Positions 15,710 to 23,652 of a stretch of DNA of 64,000 nucleotides are shown here, piece after piece. Position 1 is the stretch's first letter. Every line of letters begins with the position of its first letter. Source of the DNA: a candidate division LCP-89 bacterium B3_LCP (GTDB taxonomy: Bacteria; Electryoneota; B3-LCP); NCBI GenBank assembly GCA_005223185.1, contig NJBN01000007.1:164355-228354 (forward strand), in the 5' to 3' direction. A program made the translations under genes and the position numbers. Below the pieces are notes generated by a model that made no database searches, was not told the origin of the DNA, and saw only the letters and a list, made by a program, of their open reading frames with translations.

Positions 15710-17287
15710 CTACCACAAAACCTTCTTACCATCCTCAATGGTGAAAGGTCGCTCTTCTTCATCCGAATCAGTTTCTATCAGCCAATATAAAGCTCCCGCA
15801 GGAACTTCATCGAAGCTGAGCGCTTCTTCTCCGGCAGTAGTTTTGCCTAAAGACTGCCAATCCTCATCCCAATAGAACAATTCATATTCTGTCCCTTCAG
15901 TCAAGGATTTTTCTGCAATTCCATCAGTTGAGACAGCTAATACTCTCATGGTTGTACTGGCAATTTCAGCAGAGATCTTCTCTTCGCTCTGTGGCCGGAG
16001 TACCCTCTTGCTACCGTCATCACAGAGGATGAAGGGAGGTCCGTACGGCACTATCTCTTTATTCAGATATAGCGCTGGCAGATATAACACCCCTGGATTC
16101 ATATCCGTAAAAGTAGCTGCATTCTGCTTTATCCGTCCCCAATGAATCGGTTTCCATTCCCCGGAATTGAAAACACAAATATAAGCAATATCTACCGAAT
16201 CAGGCGTCTCCGACTGAAAAGAGATAGGAACGTCATGTACGTCGGCATATTCTTTAGTTACGTCTATGTAGTTCTTGCCTTTCAACCAGCGAGGTACATC
16301 TTCCTGCTTTCTATCCTGAAAAACAAGGTTGCCCTTCTGTTTAGCATACATCTTTCGGTAAATCTTACCGAATTTATGGCCTAAGCGATACTCACGGGGA
16401 TTAGCCTCTGCGCCCATAAAAGGTATGACTTTCCCGCCTGGAATTACTATAGAATTCCAGGCATGGTTGTTACCGGTATTAGCCCAATATGGCGTATAAT
16501 CACTGGTGACAGCCAGACCATTAGCTCGCAACGCATAGATGGTCAGATTGGTCATATCTTCACAGCGCCCCAATTTCGTGTCCATCATCTCTGACAGCCC
16601 CTGGTCGGTGGGATGCATATAATACCTTGCATCAAACCTGAACCAGGACCTTATATCGTTGTTGATCAGGGATGCTGCTTCGATGGGATCGGAAGCATCA
16701 TTCATCTGTTCTGATATGGTTTTGTGTTGCTCCAGAAAAAACGCGCGCCAGGGTTCAAGCGGCTCATTGCTGCCGCGATAAGGCAATATGTAATTGCAGA
16801 ACTGTTCAAATGAAAGATAGTGTGCCCAAGGTTTTTCTCGCCAGGCATGAAAGGCAAGATCAATCTGTTTAATTAGAAACGCTGCTGTAATCGTCTCTAC
16901 GTCCTGAATCTTTTCCTTCTTTTTGAAGTCGAGTTCTCCAACTTCTTCTTCTACCCCTCGAAAATGAGTCAATAGACTATCGAAGTTGGGATAATCCAGT
17001 ACGTCGAGTTCAATCTCAACACCGCTGCTATCCTGCAAACTGTATATAGCAAAACAGTGATCTTCCATGTTGGCGATGAGGAAAAAGGCAGCTTCAAGCT
17101 TTAATGTATCATCTTGTTCACTGTAATGCTCAATAACCTTTTCAAGCTCCATTCGGTTTTCGCCAGCTAGTTCTAACGTGGCATTTACTTCCGCTGGATT
17201 TTCATCATCACCGGCTAATGCGAAACCTGAGAAAACCAGTTGTATTGTTAATAATAGAATACAGATTTTGCCAGAAGTTTTTCTCAT
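15710..17287 (-). CDS. Exported transglutaminase-like protein
   Basis: The 525-residue protein has a signal peptide (KICILLLTIQLVFSGFALAG) and a transglutaminase-like core. The catalytic cysteine is in KLGRCEDMTNLTIYALRANG (Cys242) and the histidine in NTGNNHAWNSI (His275), with the acid expected in the following MGAEANP segment. Related proteins in Bacteroidota carry the same GRCED and NNHAW blocks. The C-terminal 180 residues look beta-rich (VLAVSTDGIAEKSLTEGTEY and similar) and could be an Ig-like module. The enzyme class includes proteases and cross-linkers; the substrate is unknown. It starts 33 bp after deoB on the same strand. Confidence 0.85.
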   Translation of the reverse strand: MRKTSGKICILLLTIQLVFSGFALAGDDENPAEVNATLELAGENRMELEKVIEHYSEQDDTLKLEAAFFLIANMEDHCFAIYSLQDSSGVEIELDVLDYPNFDSLLTHFRGVEEEVGELDFKKKEKIQDVETITAAFLIKQIDLAFHAWREKPWAHYLSFEQFCNYILPYRGSNEPLEPWRAFFLEQHKTISEQMNDASDPIEAASLINNDIRSWFRFDARYYMHPTDQGLSEMMDTKLGRCEDMTNLTIYALRANGLAVTSDYTPYWANTGNNHAWNSIVIPGGKVIPFMGAEANPREYRLGHKFGKIYRKMYAKQKGNLVFQDRKQEDVPRWLKGKNYIDVTKEYADVHDVPISFQSETPDSVDIAYICVFNSGEWKPIHWGRIKQNAATFTDMNPGVLYLPALYLNKEIVPYGPPFILCDDGSKRVLRPQSEEKISAEIASTTMRVLAVSTDGIAEKSLTEGTEYELFYWDEDWQSLGKTTAGEEALSFDEVPAGALYWLIETDSDEEERPFTIEDGKKVLW

Positions 17288-17320
17288 TATGTCTTATCCT
17301 ATATTTGGGATTGAATCTGA

Positions 17321-18502
17321 TTATTCGTATATCTGAGGTAAAAAACTCACCCCTGCACCCGTTCCCCGTATTCCAAAATAATCCGCGATGGAAGCACCTA
17401 AATCTGCGAAGGATTTCCGCACGCCTATATCCACATCCGGCTTTAGTGACTTACCATAAATAATAATAGGAACATATTCACGGGAGTGGTCGGTAGAGAT
17501 AGTAGTCGGATCACAACCGTGATCGGCAGTAAAAATTAGCATATCTTCCGGCTTTAAAGCTTCCAATAAAGTCGGTAGGAATTGATCAACCTCACGAAGT
17601 CCACTATAATAGCCGTCGGGGTCGTTGCGATGTCCCCAGAGCATATCGAAGTCCACTAAATTTGTGAATATGAGACCGGTGCGTTCACTTTGAATTGCCT
17701 TAGTGGTTTCCTCCAATCCCTGCATATTGGATTTGGTATGAACAACTTCGCTTAAACCCCTCCCTCCGAAGAGGTCATCTATCTTGCCAATCCCCAGGAC
17801 TTCTATTCCTGCTTCAATCAGCAGGTCGAGCACAGTATTATCGGGCGCCTGCAGAGCGAAATCCTTGCGGTTAGTGGTGCGCACGAAATTGCCTTCTTCT
17901 CCCACAAAGGGCCGGGCGATTATCCTGCCCACAGCGTCCTTACCATCCATTATGCGGCGGGCAGTCCGGCAGATTTCGTAGAGTTCGTCCAGCGGAACGA
18001 TCTCTTCATGAGCAGCTAATTGCAGAACAGAATCCGCCGATGTGTAAAGGATGATCTCACCGGTGCGGACATGTTCACCGCCCAATTCTTTTATGATCTC
18101 CGTCCCGGAAGCAGGGTAGTTACCAATATACTGATGACCGGTTTCCTCCCTCAGACGGTTCACAATGCGTGCTGGAAAACCTTCCGGATAAGTCGGCTGC
18201 GCCCGGGATGCGACATGCCCCATCAGTTCCCAATGACCGGTAATACTATCCTTTCCCGGCGCCTTTTCCGCCATCAGTCCGTAAGCCGCCGTGGCTTTCA
18301 CCGTATCCGACAGCCCCGGTAGAGGGCTGATTTTGCCCAAGCCTAAAGCTTCGAAATTCGGCAATTGCAAACCACCAACGGCATATCCCAAATTGCGCAA
18401 GGTGTTTGACCCGATATCGCCATACTGATCAGCATCGGGCAGTTCTCCTATGCCAACGCTGTCCAGAATGATGACGATCAGGCGGCCGTTCGGCGGTTTC
18501 AA
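17321..18502 (-). CDS. deoB: Phosphopentomutase
   Basis: DeoB interconverts ribose-1-phosphate (or deoxyribose-1-phosphate) and the 5-phosphate, linking nucleoside breakdown with the pentose phosphate pathway. The 393-residue protein has the alkaline-phosphatase-superfamily metal ligands in IVIILDSVGIGELPDADQYG (Asp14), TADHGCDPTT and DHSREYVPI, and the phospho-acceptor region DSITGHWELMG. FVDFDMLWGHRNDP-type sequence is also present near residue 285. The start overlaps the preceding zinc ribbon gene by 4 bp. Other nucleoside salvage genes (surE, a deoxynucleoside kinase, pgeF) are elsewhere in the window. Confidence 0.95.
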   Translation of the reverse strand: MKPPNGRLIVIILDSVGIGELPDADQYGDIGSNTLRNLGYAVGGLQLPNFEALGLGKISPLPGLSDTVKATAAYGLMAEKAPGKDSITGHWELMGHVASRAQPTYPEGFPARIVNRLREETGHQYIGNYPASGTEIIKELGGEHVRTGEIILYTSADSVLQLAAHEEIVPLDELYEICRTARRIMDGKDAVGRIIARPFVGEEGNFVRTTNRKDFALQAPDNTVLDLLIEAGIEVLGIGKIDDLFGGRGLSEVVHTKSNMQGLEETTKAIQSERTGLIFTNLVDFDMLWGHRNDPDGYYSGLREVDQFLPTLLEALKPEDMLIFTADHGCDPTTISTDHSREYVPIIIYGKSLKPDVDIGVRKSFADLGASIADYFGIRGTGAGVSFLPQIYE

Positions 18503-18696
18503 CTCCCCATCAGTTCGGTATTACTGCACTTGCAGATCTTTTCCATCCTGGGACGAAAGCGAAACTGACCTCCCGGTAACTGCACTGGATCAATCACCTT
18601 CACGTAACTTAAAGCAGCTCCGCAAACGGGACAGGTCTTCTGCTGTTTCAATTGAGCTTTGGCGACCTTCTCACCAAATGTCTGTGCTTTTGCCAT
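18499..18696 (-). CDS. Small zinc ribbon protein
   Basis: The 65-residue protein contains CPVCG (22-26) and CKC (55-57), the spacing of a two-knuckle zinc ribbon, on a basic N-terminal helix (AKAQTFGEKVAKAQLKQQK). A four-base overlap with deoB and its own upstream promoter make it the first gene of that operon. The function is unknown. Small proteins of this type often bind RNA or ribosomes, but nothing here proves it. Confidence 0.75.
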   Translation of the reverse strand: MAKAQTFGEKVAKAQLKQQKTCPVCGAALSYVKVIDPVQLPGGQFRFRPRMEKICKCSNTELMGS

Positions 18697-18783
18697 TTAT
18701 TCCTCGGTTTTTTTATGTTCGTTATATACTGTCGGGGTCAGAGGCACCATAGGCGCAAGCGACACCGATTACGGGAAAGATAT

Positions 18784-18811
18784 AATATAACAAATAGACA
18801 GGCAAAGTCAA
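18784..18811 (-). promoter_or_regulatory. Promoter of the zinc ribbon-deoB operon
   Basis: On the minus strand TTGACT (18806-18811) is followed after 16 bp by TATATT (18784-18789). It lies directly behind the terminator of the anti-sigma gene. Confidence 0.6.
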
Positions 18812-18812
18812 C

Positions 18813-18846
18813 AAAAAATCCGTCCATTCACAAATGGACGGATTTT
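18813..18846 (-). terminator. Rho-independent terminator after the anti-sigma factor gene
   Basis: A 14-bp perfect stem (AAAATCCGTCCATT with AATGGACGGATTTT) closes a 4-base loop and runs into a T tract on the minus strand, 23 bp after the anti-sigma stop codon. It ends the long tilS-to-anti-sigma gene run. Confidence 0.85.
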
Positions 18847-18869
18847 CAAATATTCGCTTATAATTCTAT

Positions 18870-19469
18870 TTAATTATCATCAGGAGTGGTTGATACCTGG
18901 TTTAACTGCCAGAAATCGTCTTCTACCGGAATGGGAATCGAATCCTGGCCCGCAGGTTCAGGAAGACGATGTTGAGAAGTGTCAATCTGAACATTATCGG
19001 CAGCTAACCAATCCTGGGAATAGTCTATGGGGGAGGTTTCTTCCAACGTGGCGTCAGAAGCGCCATCCTGTAGGGATCGTTCAGCCGTAATTGAAGGGTC
19101 TGTCTGCAAGAAGCCGGGCTGATGATTGCCTTGCTGCAGAAACAGAAAACCACAAATTAAGGCTAAAGCAAAACCTGAAGCCACAGAGGCAAAACGTGGT
19201 AGTAAACTCGCATTAAAACTTGGCTTCTTCTGCCCGCTTTCTATCCGGTTGATCTCTCGTTTGAGATTCGTCCAGAAATAGGGAGGCGTTTTCATTTCCG
19301 GCAAGGTTCGCAAGGCATCCCTTACCAAATGCTGGGATTGGGTGTAAAGTCTGCAAGCAGGGCAGGTGGTCAGGTGTTCTTCCAGCGCCTTCGCCTTTGA
19401 AGAATCTAATTGACCTCCGGAGAAGTCCTCATATCCTCTCTCGAAATCTTCGCAGCTTACTTTCATCAT
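18870..19469 (-). CDS. Anti-sigma factor with zinc-binding HC2 domain
   Basis: The 199-residue protein has the anti-sigma zinc motif EEHLTTCPACRLY (HxxxCxxC, about 30-42) at the N-terminus, a linker, one membrane helix (about 94-111, SVASGFALALICGFLFLQQ) and a Ser/Asp-rich periplasmic tail of about 85 residues. This is the layout of ZAS-type anti-sigma factors, which hold an ECF sigma factor at the membrane until an envelope signal arrives. The gene for the partner sigma factor lies 155 bp upstream on the same strand. Start could be Met1 or Met2. Confidence 0.88.
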   Translation of the reverse strand: MMKVSCEDFERGYEDFSGGQLDSSKAKALEEHLTTCPACRLYTQSQHLVRDALRTLPEMKTPPYFWTNLKREINRIESGQKKPSFNASLLPRFASVASGFALALICGFLFLQQGNHQPGFLQTDPSITAERSLQDGASDATLEETSPIDYSQDWLAADNVQIDTSQHRLPEPAGQDSIPIPVEDDFWQLNQVSTTPDDN

Positions 19470-19624
19470 AGAATCAGTCTCACGTCAATCCATATCGGTG
19501 TTTTTTTGCCTGTATTGCCTCCACCGTTTTTCAGGGATCCACTTATTTGAACACCTCCAGATCGGTCAGGGTTCCCGAATTTATTAAATTATTTCCCTCA
19601 ATTTCCTTTAGTTTATGAATAATT

Positions 19625-20233
19625 CTACAGCCGTCCTTTGAGTTTCTTCTGAATTTGCGTCCTTCCGCGATTGACGCGTGATTTCACGGTTCCCAGAGGA
19701 ACTTTCAATATATTACTGATCTCTTCATAGGAAAGATCCTGAACGTCCCGCAGGATTATCACTTCCCGAAAATAGACCGGCAATGTGGTGATCGCCTTCA
19801 TTACTTGTTCTTTGTTGATCTTTCTCTCCACCTGTTTTTCAACGTCGATACTTGTATCTGGGATTTCATAATCCTTCTCGGTATCTCCGCGCTGTGATAT
19901 GGAGAAGAAATTTCTGATCTTCCTACGGCGAAGTTCAGTTCTGGCTAAGTTTCCCGCAATGGTATAGATCCAGGTGGAAAAACGTGCAATTTCCCGGTAT
20001 CGATGTTTATTTCTGTAAACCCGTAGGAAAGTTTCCTGAACAATATCTTCTGCCGCTATGCGGTCATTTAGGAGTCGCCCCACGAAATTGATCAACTGCC
20101 CCTGATATCTGTAAACGATCTCCTCAAAAGCAGACAGATCACCATTTTGAAAGTCGGCGATAAGTCTCTCATCGGTTATCCGCTCAGAATTTGTCTTGGG
20201 GATAATGATGTTTTTTATCACTTTATCGGTCAT
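19625..20233 (-). CDS. ECF-type RNA polymerase sigma factor
   Basis: The 202-residue protein has region 2 (about 22-92), including ERLIADFQNGDLSAFEEIVY, EDIVQETFLRVYRNKHRY and FSTWIYTIAGNLARTELRRR, and region 4 (about 140-195) with LPVYFREVIILRDVQDLSYE and the helix-turn-helix ISNILKVPLGTVKSRVNRGR. There is no region 3, as expected in group 4 sigma factors. It overlaps holA by 4 bp and precedes an anti-sigma gene, so it is transcribed with DNA replication and cell-envelope genes. Its target promoters are not known; the strong promoters in the window fit the primary sigma factor instead. Confidence 0.93.
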   Translation of the reverse strand: MTDKVIKNIIIPKTNSERITDERLIADFQNGDLSAFEEIVYRYQGQLINFVGRLLNDRIAAEDIVQETFLRVYRNKHRYREIARFSTWIYTIAGNLARTELRRRKIRNFFSISQRGDTEKDYEIPDTSIDVEKQVERKINKEQVMKAITTLPVYFREVIILRDVQDLSYEEISNILKVPLGTVKSRVNRGRTQIQKKLKGRL

Positions 20234-21258
20234 GGTTGTAATAATTTTTCTGTGAGAGTCTGCAGGATGAAATCATCCTGCACGGCAGAAGTTTTTCGTT
20301 GTCTATCCGCTTCTTCAATAATCTCCAGAGACCGTCCCAGTTCTCCTCTGGAATAATTGGGAAGATATTTTCTGTACCGGTTCAGAAGAAAAGTGGGCCA
20401 AATGGCAAGATTCTGCTGCCACTTCCCAAACGGAACCTTCCTTTCCTGTAGATACTTCATCCGAAACATAGCCCAGATCTGCCGGTAAAGCATATGGAAT
20501 AGCGAGCCTATTTCCACTTTTCCACGGAGCAATTGTTCACAGGTGTCACGCGTTTCGATCCGATTCCGGTCGCCGATAGCTTGCAGCAGTTTATAAATAT
20601 TAACTTCGCGCGTAAAGACCGTACATTGCTCCACATCCTCCAAATCAATAGTTTTCTTGTCGCCTGAGTAGAAAACCAGCACTTCCATCTTCGATAGTAA
20701 TTCGCGTAACCCGGGATTGGTCTGAGTTAGAATCCTTTCGATGGCAGCATCGGAAAGTTCCTTGCTAAATCCAGAAGCGAAATCCTTGAGGTGCATTTGC
20801 AATTCTGCGGGTTTTACTTCGGGGAATGTCACACAAATGCTTTTTTCTAGCAGTTGTTTAAAAAAAGCATTACGCAGATCAGGGTTCTCTTCGATTAAAA
20901 TGAGCGTTAAATCCGGCGCTGGTTCCTGGACGTTAGATTCTATCAGTTTAATTACGGACTTATTACGAAGAACCTTATTTAGCTTCTTAAGAACGACAAC
21001 GCGGCGTGAAGGAATCAGAGGAATTGCGGTCAAAGCATCAGCGAAAAGGGGCCAGTCCATTCCATCTGCATCAGCGTGAAAGACCGACCAGTTGAAATCC
21101 TCCGATGATTGGTCAATGGCGGCTTCCTTAATCCGTTCCAGTGCGCGATCGATTAACACACCCTCAGGACCGAAGAGGAAATACGTTGAATCAATCTGTC
21201 CTCCTTCGACTCGCTTAAGGAACGAAGTGTAAGTCAACGTGTTTGCGGGTGCGTACAT
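20230..21258 (-). CDS. holA: DNA polymerase III delta subunit
   Basis: HolA is the clamp-loader subunit that opens the sliding clamp. The 342-residue length is typical. The N-terminal domain reads YFLFGPEGVLIDRALERIKE, the P-loop-like region lacks a Walker A lysine as in all delta subunits, and RRVVVLKKLNKVLRN plus LTLILIEENPDLRNAFFKQL are characteristic strands. The C-terminal helical collar has LYRQIWAMFRMKYLQERKVP and IEEADRQRKTSAVQDDFILQ. It lies between uppP and the ECF sigma gene. Confidence 0.9.
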   Translation of the reverse strand: MYAPANTLTYTSFLKRVEGGQIDSTYFLFGPEGVLIDRALERIKEAAIDQSSEDFNWSVFHADADGMDWPLFADALTAIPLIPSRRVVVLKKLNKVLRNKSVIKLIESNVQEPAPDLTLILIEENPDLRNAFFKQLLEKSICVTFPEVKPAELQMHLKDFASGFSKELSDAAIERILTQTNPGLRELLSKMEVLVFYSGDKKTIDLEDVEQCTVFTREVNIYKLLQAIGDRNRIETRDTCEQLLRGKVEIGSLFHMLYRQIWAMFRMKYLQERKVPFGKWQQNLAIWPTFLLNRYRKYLPNYSRGELGRSLEIIEEADRQRKTSAVQDDFILQTLTEKLLQP

Positions 21259-21285
21259 AGTATAAAAAGTATCTCTGTGGCTAAT

Positions 21286-22074
21286 TTAGGTTAGGAGTAA
21301 TCCCAGCAGACCGACAACGAACAGATAGATGGAAAACTTCCATAGTTTTCTCTTAATGACCATTTTCATCAGGATATCGATAGCCAGATAACCGGAATAA
21401 AATGCAGTTAGGGCAGCTAAAGAATATGGTAGATAATCTTGTGCGCCTATATTAACAATTTCCCCGAATTCCAAAATGGTCGCACCCATAATCGCGGGTA
21501 CGGACAGTAAGAATGAGAACCGGGCAGCTATTTGGGGATTCAACCCGCTGAACAACCCCATCGAAATAGTTGATCCCGACCGGGAAATCCCGGGAATTAT
21601 GGCTAATCCCTGAACTATTCCGACCATTATTGCACGCGGAACGGTCAACCTACTCCGGGATGAATTGACTTTCACGCGCACTCGGTCCGAAGCGATGAGG
21701 ATTATCGCTGTTACCCACAGCATAACTGCAGTCAGTTTGGGCGTGGCAAAGATCGCTTCAAACTGCTCTCTAAAGGTAAAACCGATGATTGCAGTGGGAA
21801 CGGTTCCAATGGCAATCATTAAAAGCCAGCGGCGACCATCAATATTATCATCCGATCTGGCCAATGCAGAGCTAAAAATGCTTAAGATATCTTTGCGAAA
21901 ATATAAAACTACTGCAAACAGCGTAGCCAGATGAACCAGTACGTCAAAGGCTAAGTTGGGACCGTGAAATCCCAGCAGATGTTGCGACAATACTAAATGT
22001 CCGGAACTGGAAACAGGTAGAAATTCGGTTAATCCCTGAATAAGTCCCAATAGTATAGCCGAAAGAATATCCAT
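21286..22074 (-). CDS. uppP: Undecaprenyl-diphosphate phosphatase
   Basis: UppP (BacA) dephosphorylates undecaprenyl diphosphate at the inner membrane, recycling the lipid carrier of cell-wall synthesis, and can give bacitracin resistance. The 262-residue protein has about eight membrane helices. Motif 1 is GLIQGLTEFLPVSSSGHLVL (9-28) and motif 2 is PGISRSGSTISMGLFSGL around residue 160. It lies 26 bp downstream of pgeF. With glmS and the uridyltransferase it forms a scattered set of cell-wall precursor genes. Confidence 0.96.
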   Translation of the reverse strand: MDILSAILLGLIQGLTEFLPVSSSGHLVLSQHLLGFHGPNLAFDVLVHLATLFAVVLYFRKDILSIFSSALARSDDNIDGRRWLLMIAIGTVPTAIIGFTFREQFEAIFATPKLTAVMLWVTAIILIASDRVRVKVNSSRSRLTVPRAIMVGIVQGLAIIPGISRSGSTISMGLFSGLNPQIAARFSFLLSVPAIMGATILEFGEIVNIGAQDYLPYSLAALTAFYSGYLAIDILMKMVIKRKLWKFSIYLFVVGLLGLLLT

Positions 22075-22099
22075 TTAATTTGTTAATATCTTTTAGGAA

Positions 22100-22825
22100 T
22101 CAGGCTTTATTTATACCGATCATTGCGGTCATTCTGCCTGTATCAGAACCATCTCTTCGGTAGCTGAAGAAGATATCAGGTTGACAGCTTGTGCAGGAAG
22201 GATCGGAAAAAATGGATTCTTCTTCCAAACCCGCACCCAAAAGCTGGCGATAATTGGCTTCTCTGATGTCTAAATAATGACGTCCATCAGAATGCGTATC
22301 GACACACGCTGGATCGAACTTATCCGCAACTTCAGACCCCACTTGATAGCAGGATTGACATACACAAGGACCTAAGAGCGCGCCGATTTGCGCTGGTAGT
22401 ACATTATAAGTCTCCGATAGACTCTTGACGCCCTCCCCGGCAATGTTCCCAACACTTCCTCTCCAGCCTGCGTGCAGCAGTGCAATATATTTTCCTTTCT
22501 TATCCCAGAGATAGATGGGCAGGCAATCAGCAACCCTGATCGTCAGCATCACTTCAGGAGCATCGGTCATCACGCCATCTACTCCGTAAACATAATTCCT
22601 CTCACCCGCGGGTGCGACCTTATTGCCATGCACCTGTTCTGCCATAATAACAAAAGTTTTCGGAATGCGCAGAACAGTTGCCAAACGCCATCCCAATGCT
22701 TCATCGTGGGCCCTGCTACGCCTTTCTGAGAAAGCCCGCAGGGACAGCACCGGAATTATGTTCTTGGGACACAAATCGTAGTATCGGCGATATTCCGTCT
22801 CGCTAAAATAATCTGCAGTTATCAT
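22100..22825 (-). CDS. pgeF: Laccase-domain purine nucleoside phosphorylase family protein (YfiH/PgeF)
   Basis: The 241-residue protein belongs to the YfiH/YlmD family. The zinc site is formed by His66 in AEQVHG, Cys101 in RVADCLPIYLWD and His118 in LLHAGWRGS. Family members are reported as purine nucleoside phosphorylase/adenosine deaminase-like enzymes and as a peptidoglycan editing factor that acts on wrongly built UDP-MurNAc precursors; sequence alone does not choose between them. It overlaps larE by 4 bp and is followed by uppP, a cell-wall gene. Confidence 0.9.
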   Translation of the reverse strand: MITADYFSETEYRRYYDLCPKNIIPVLSLRAFSERRSRAHDEALGWRLATVLRIPKTFVIMAEQVHGNKVAPAGERNYVYGVDGVMTDAPEVMLTIRVADCLPIYLWDKKGKYIALLHAGWRGSVGNIAGEGVKSLSETYNVLPAQIGALLGPCVCQSCYQVGSEVADKFDPACVDTHSDGRHYLDIREANYRQLLGAGLEEESIFSDPSCTSCQPDIFFSYRRDGSDTGRMTAMIGINKA

Positions 22826-23652
22826 ATTAAAGTTTTGGTAGATTGAGCTATCCCTTCGTTCATGCTGCCGGTGCGATAGCCTTCAAGATCAACGGTGATG
22901 TAGTTATACCCCGCATCCTTCAATATATGGACCAGATCTTCTTTGATATTATCTTCGAAAAGTCTTGGTAGTTCATCAGGTGCGAGTTCTATGCGCGCCA
23001 TATCCCCATAATGCCTCACCCGAACCAAGCGGAAACCGCGCTCGAAAAAAGCATTCTCCGCCGTTTCCACTTTCCGAAGAGCTTCCGGGGTTATCTCTGT
23101 ACCGTAGGGAAAGCGGGAAGCCAAACATGCAAATGAGGGCAGATCCCAGGTTTCCAATCCCAGTTCCCGGGAACGTTCACGAATGTCAGCTTTGGTCATC
23201 CCGCACTGACGTAGAGGGCTGATTACACCCAGCTCACTCAAAGCCTTCATCCCGGGGCGATGGTCTCCCAGGTCATCCAAATTAGACCCATCAGCCACGT
23301 GGTTTATTCCTTCCGCCTGAGCACGCTGAATTAACTTATCAAACAGCGTAGTTTTACAGTAATAACACCGATCAGTTGGATTGGATGTGAAATCCTCACA
23401 ATCCATTTCATCCGTCTCGATGGTGAAAATGCGTATGCCCAATTCCTGCCCCATGCGAGAAGCACGCTGATGTTCCCTCTGAGGATAGGTAGGTGATACT
23501 GCGATGACGCCAATAGCATTATCCCTTAACTCTTCTGATGCTACTTTCAGGAGATAGCTGGAATCGACGCCACCGGAAAAAGCAACGGCTAAATCGCCGT
23601 TTTCACGCAGCATCAAGCGGAGTTCATTCTCTTTTTCCAGAGGTGTTCTCAT
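22822..23652 (-). CDS. larE: ATP-dependent sacrificial sulfur transferase LarE
   Basis: LarE adenylates and then sulfurates the pyridinium cofactor precursor of lactate racemase. The 276-residue protein has the PP-loop AFSGGVDSSYLL (24-35), CYYCKTTLFDKL (96-107) and SFACLASRFPYG (173-184); Cys176 is at the number of the sacrificial cysteine of the Lactobacillus enzyme. larA, larB and larC are absent from the window. Orphan LarE-like proteins are common and may serve another pyridinium-thioacid or sulfur-transfer role. It overlaps both neighbours by 4 bp, so it sits inside a tightly coupled operon with the binding protein and pgeF. Confidence 0.88.
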   Translation of the reverse strand: MRTPLEKENELRLMLRENGDLAVAFSGGVDSSYLLKVASEELRDNAIGVIAVSPTYPQREHQRASRMGQELGIRIFTIETDEMDCEDFTSNPTDRCYYCKTTLFDKLIQRAQAEGINHVADGSNLDDLGDHRPGMKALSELGVISPLRQCGMTKADIRERSRELGLETWDLPSFACLASRFPYGTEITPEALRKVETAENAFFERGFRLVRVRHYGDMARIELAPDELPRLFEDNIKEDLVHILKDAGYNYITVDLEGYRTGSMNEGIAQSTKTLI

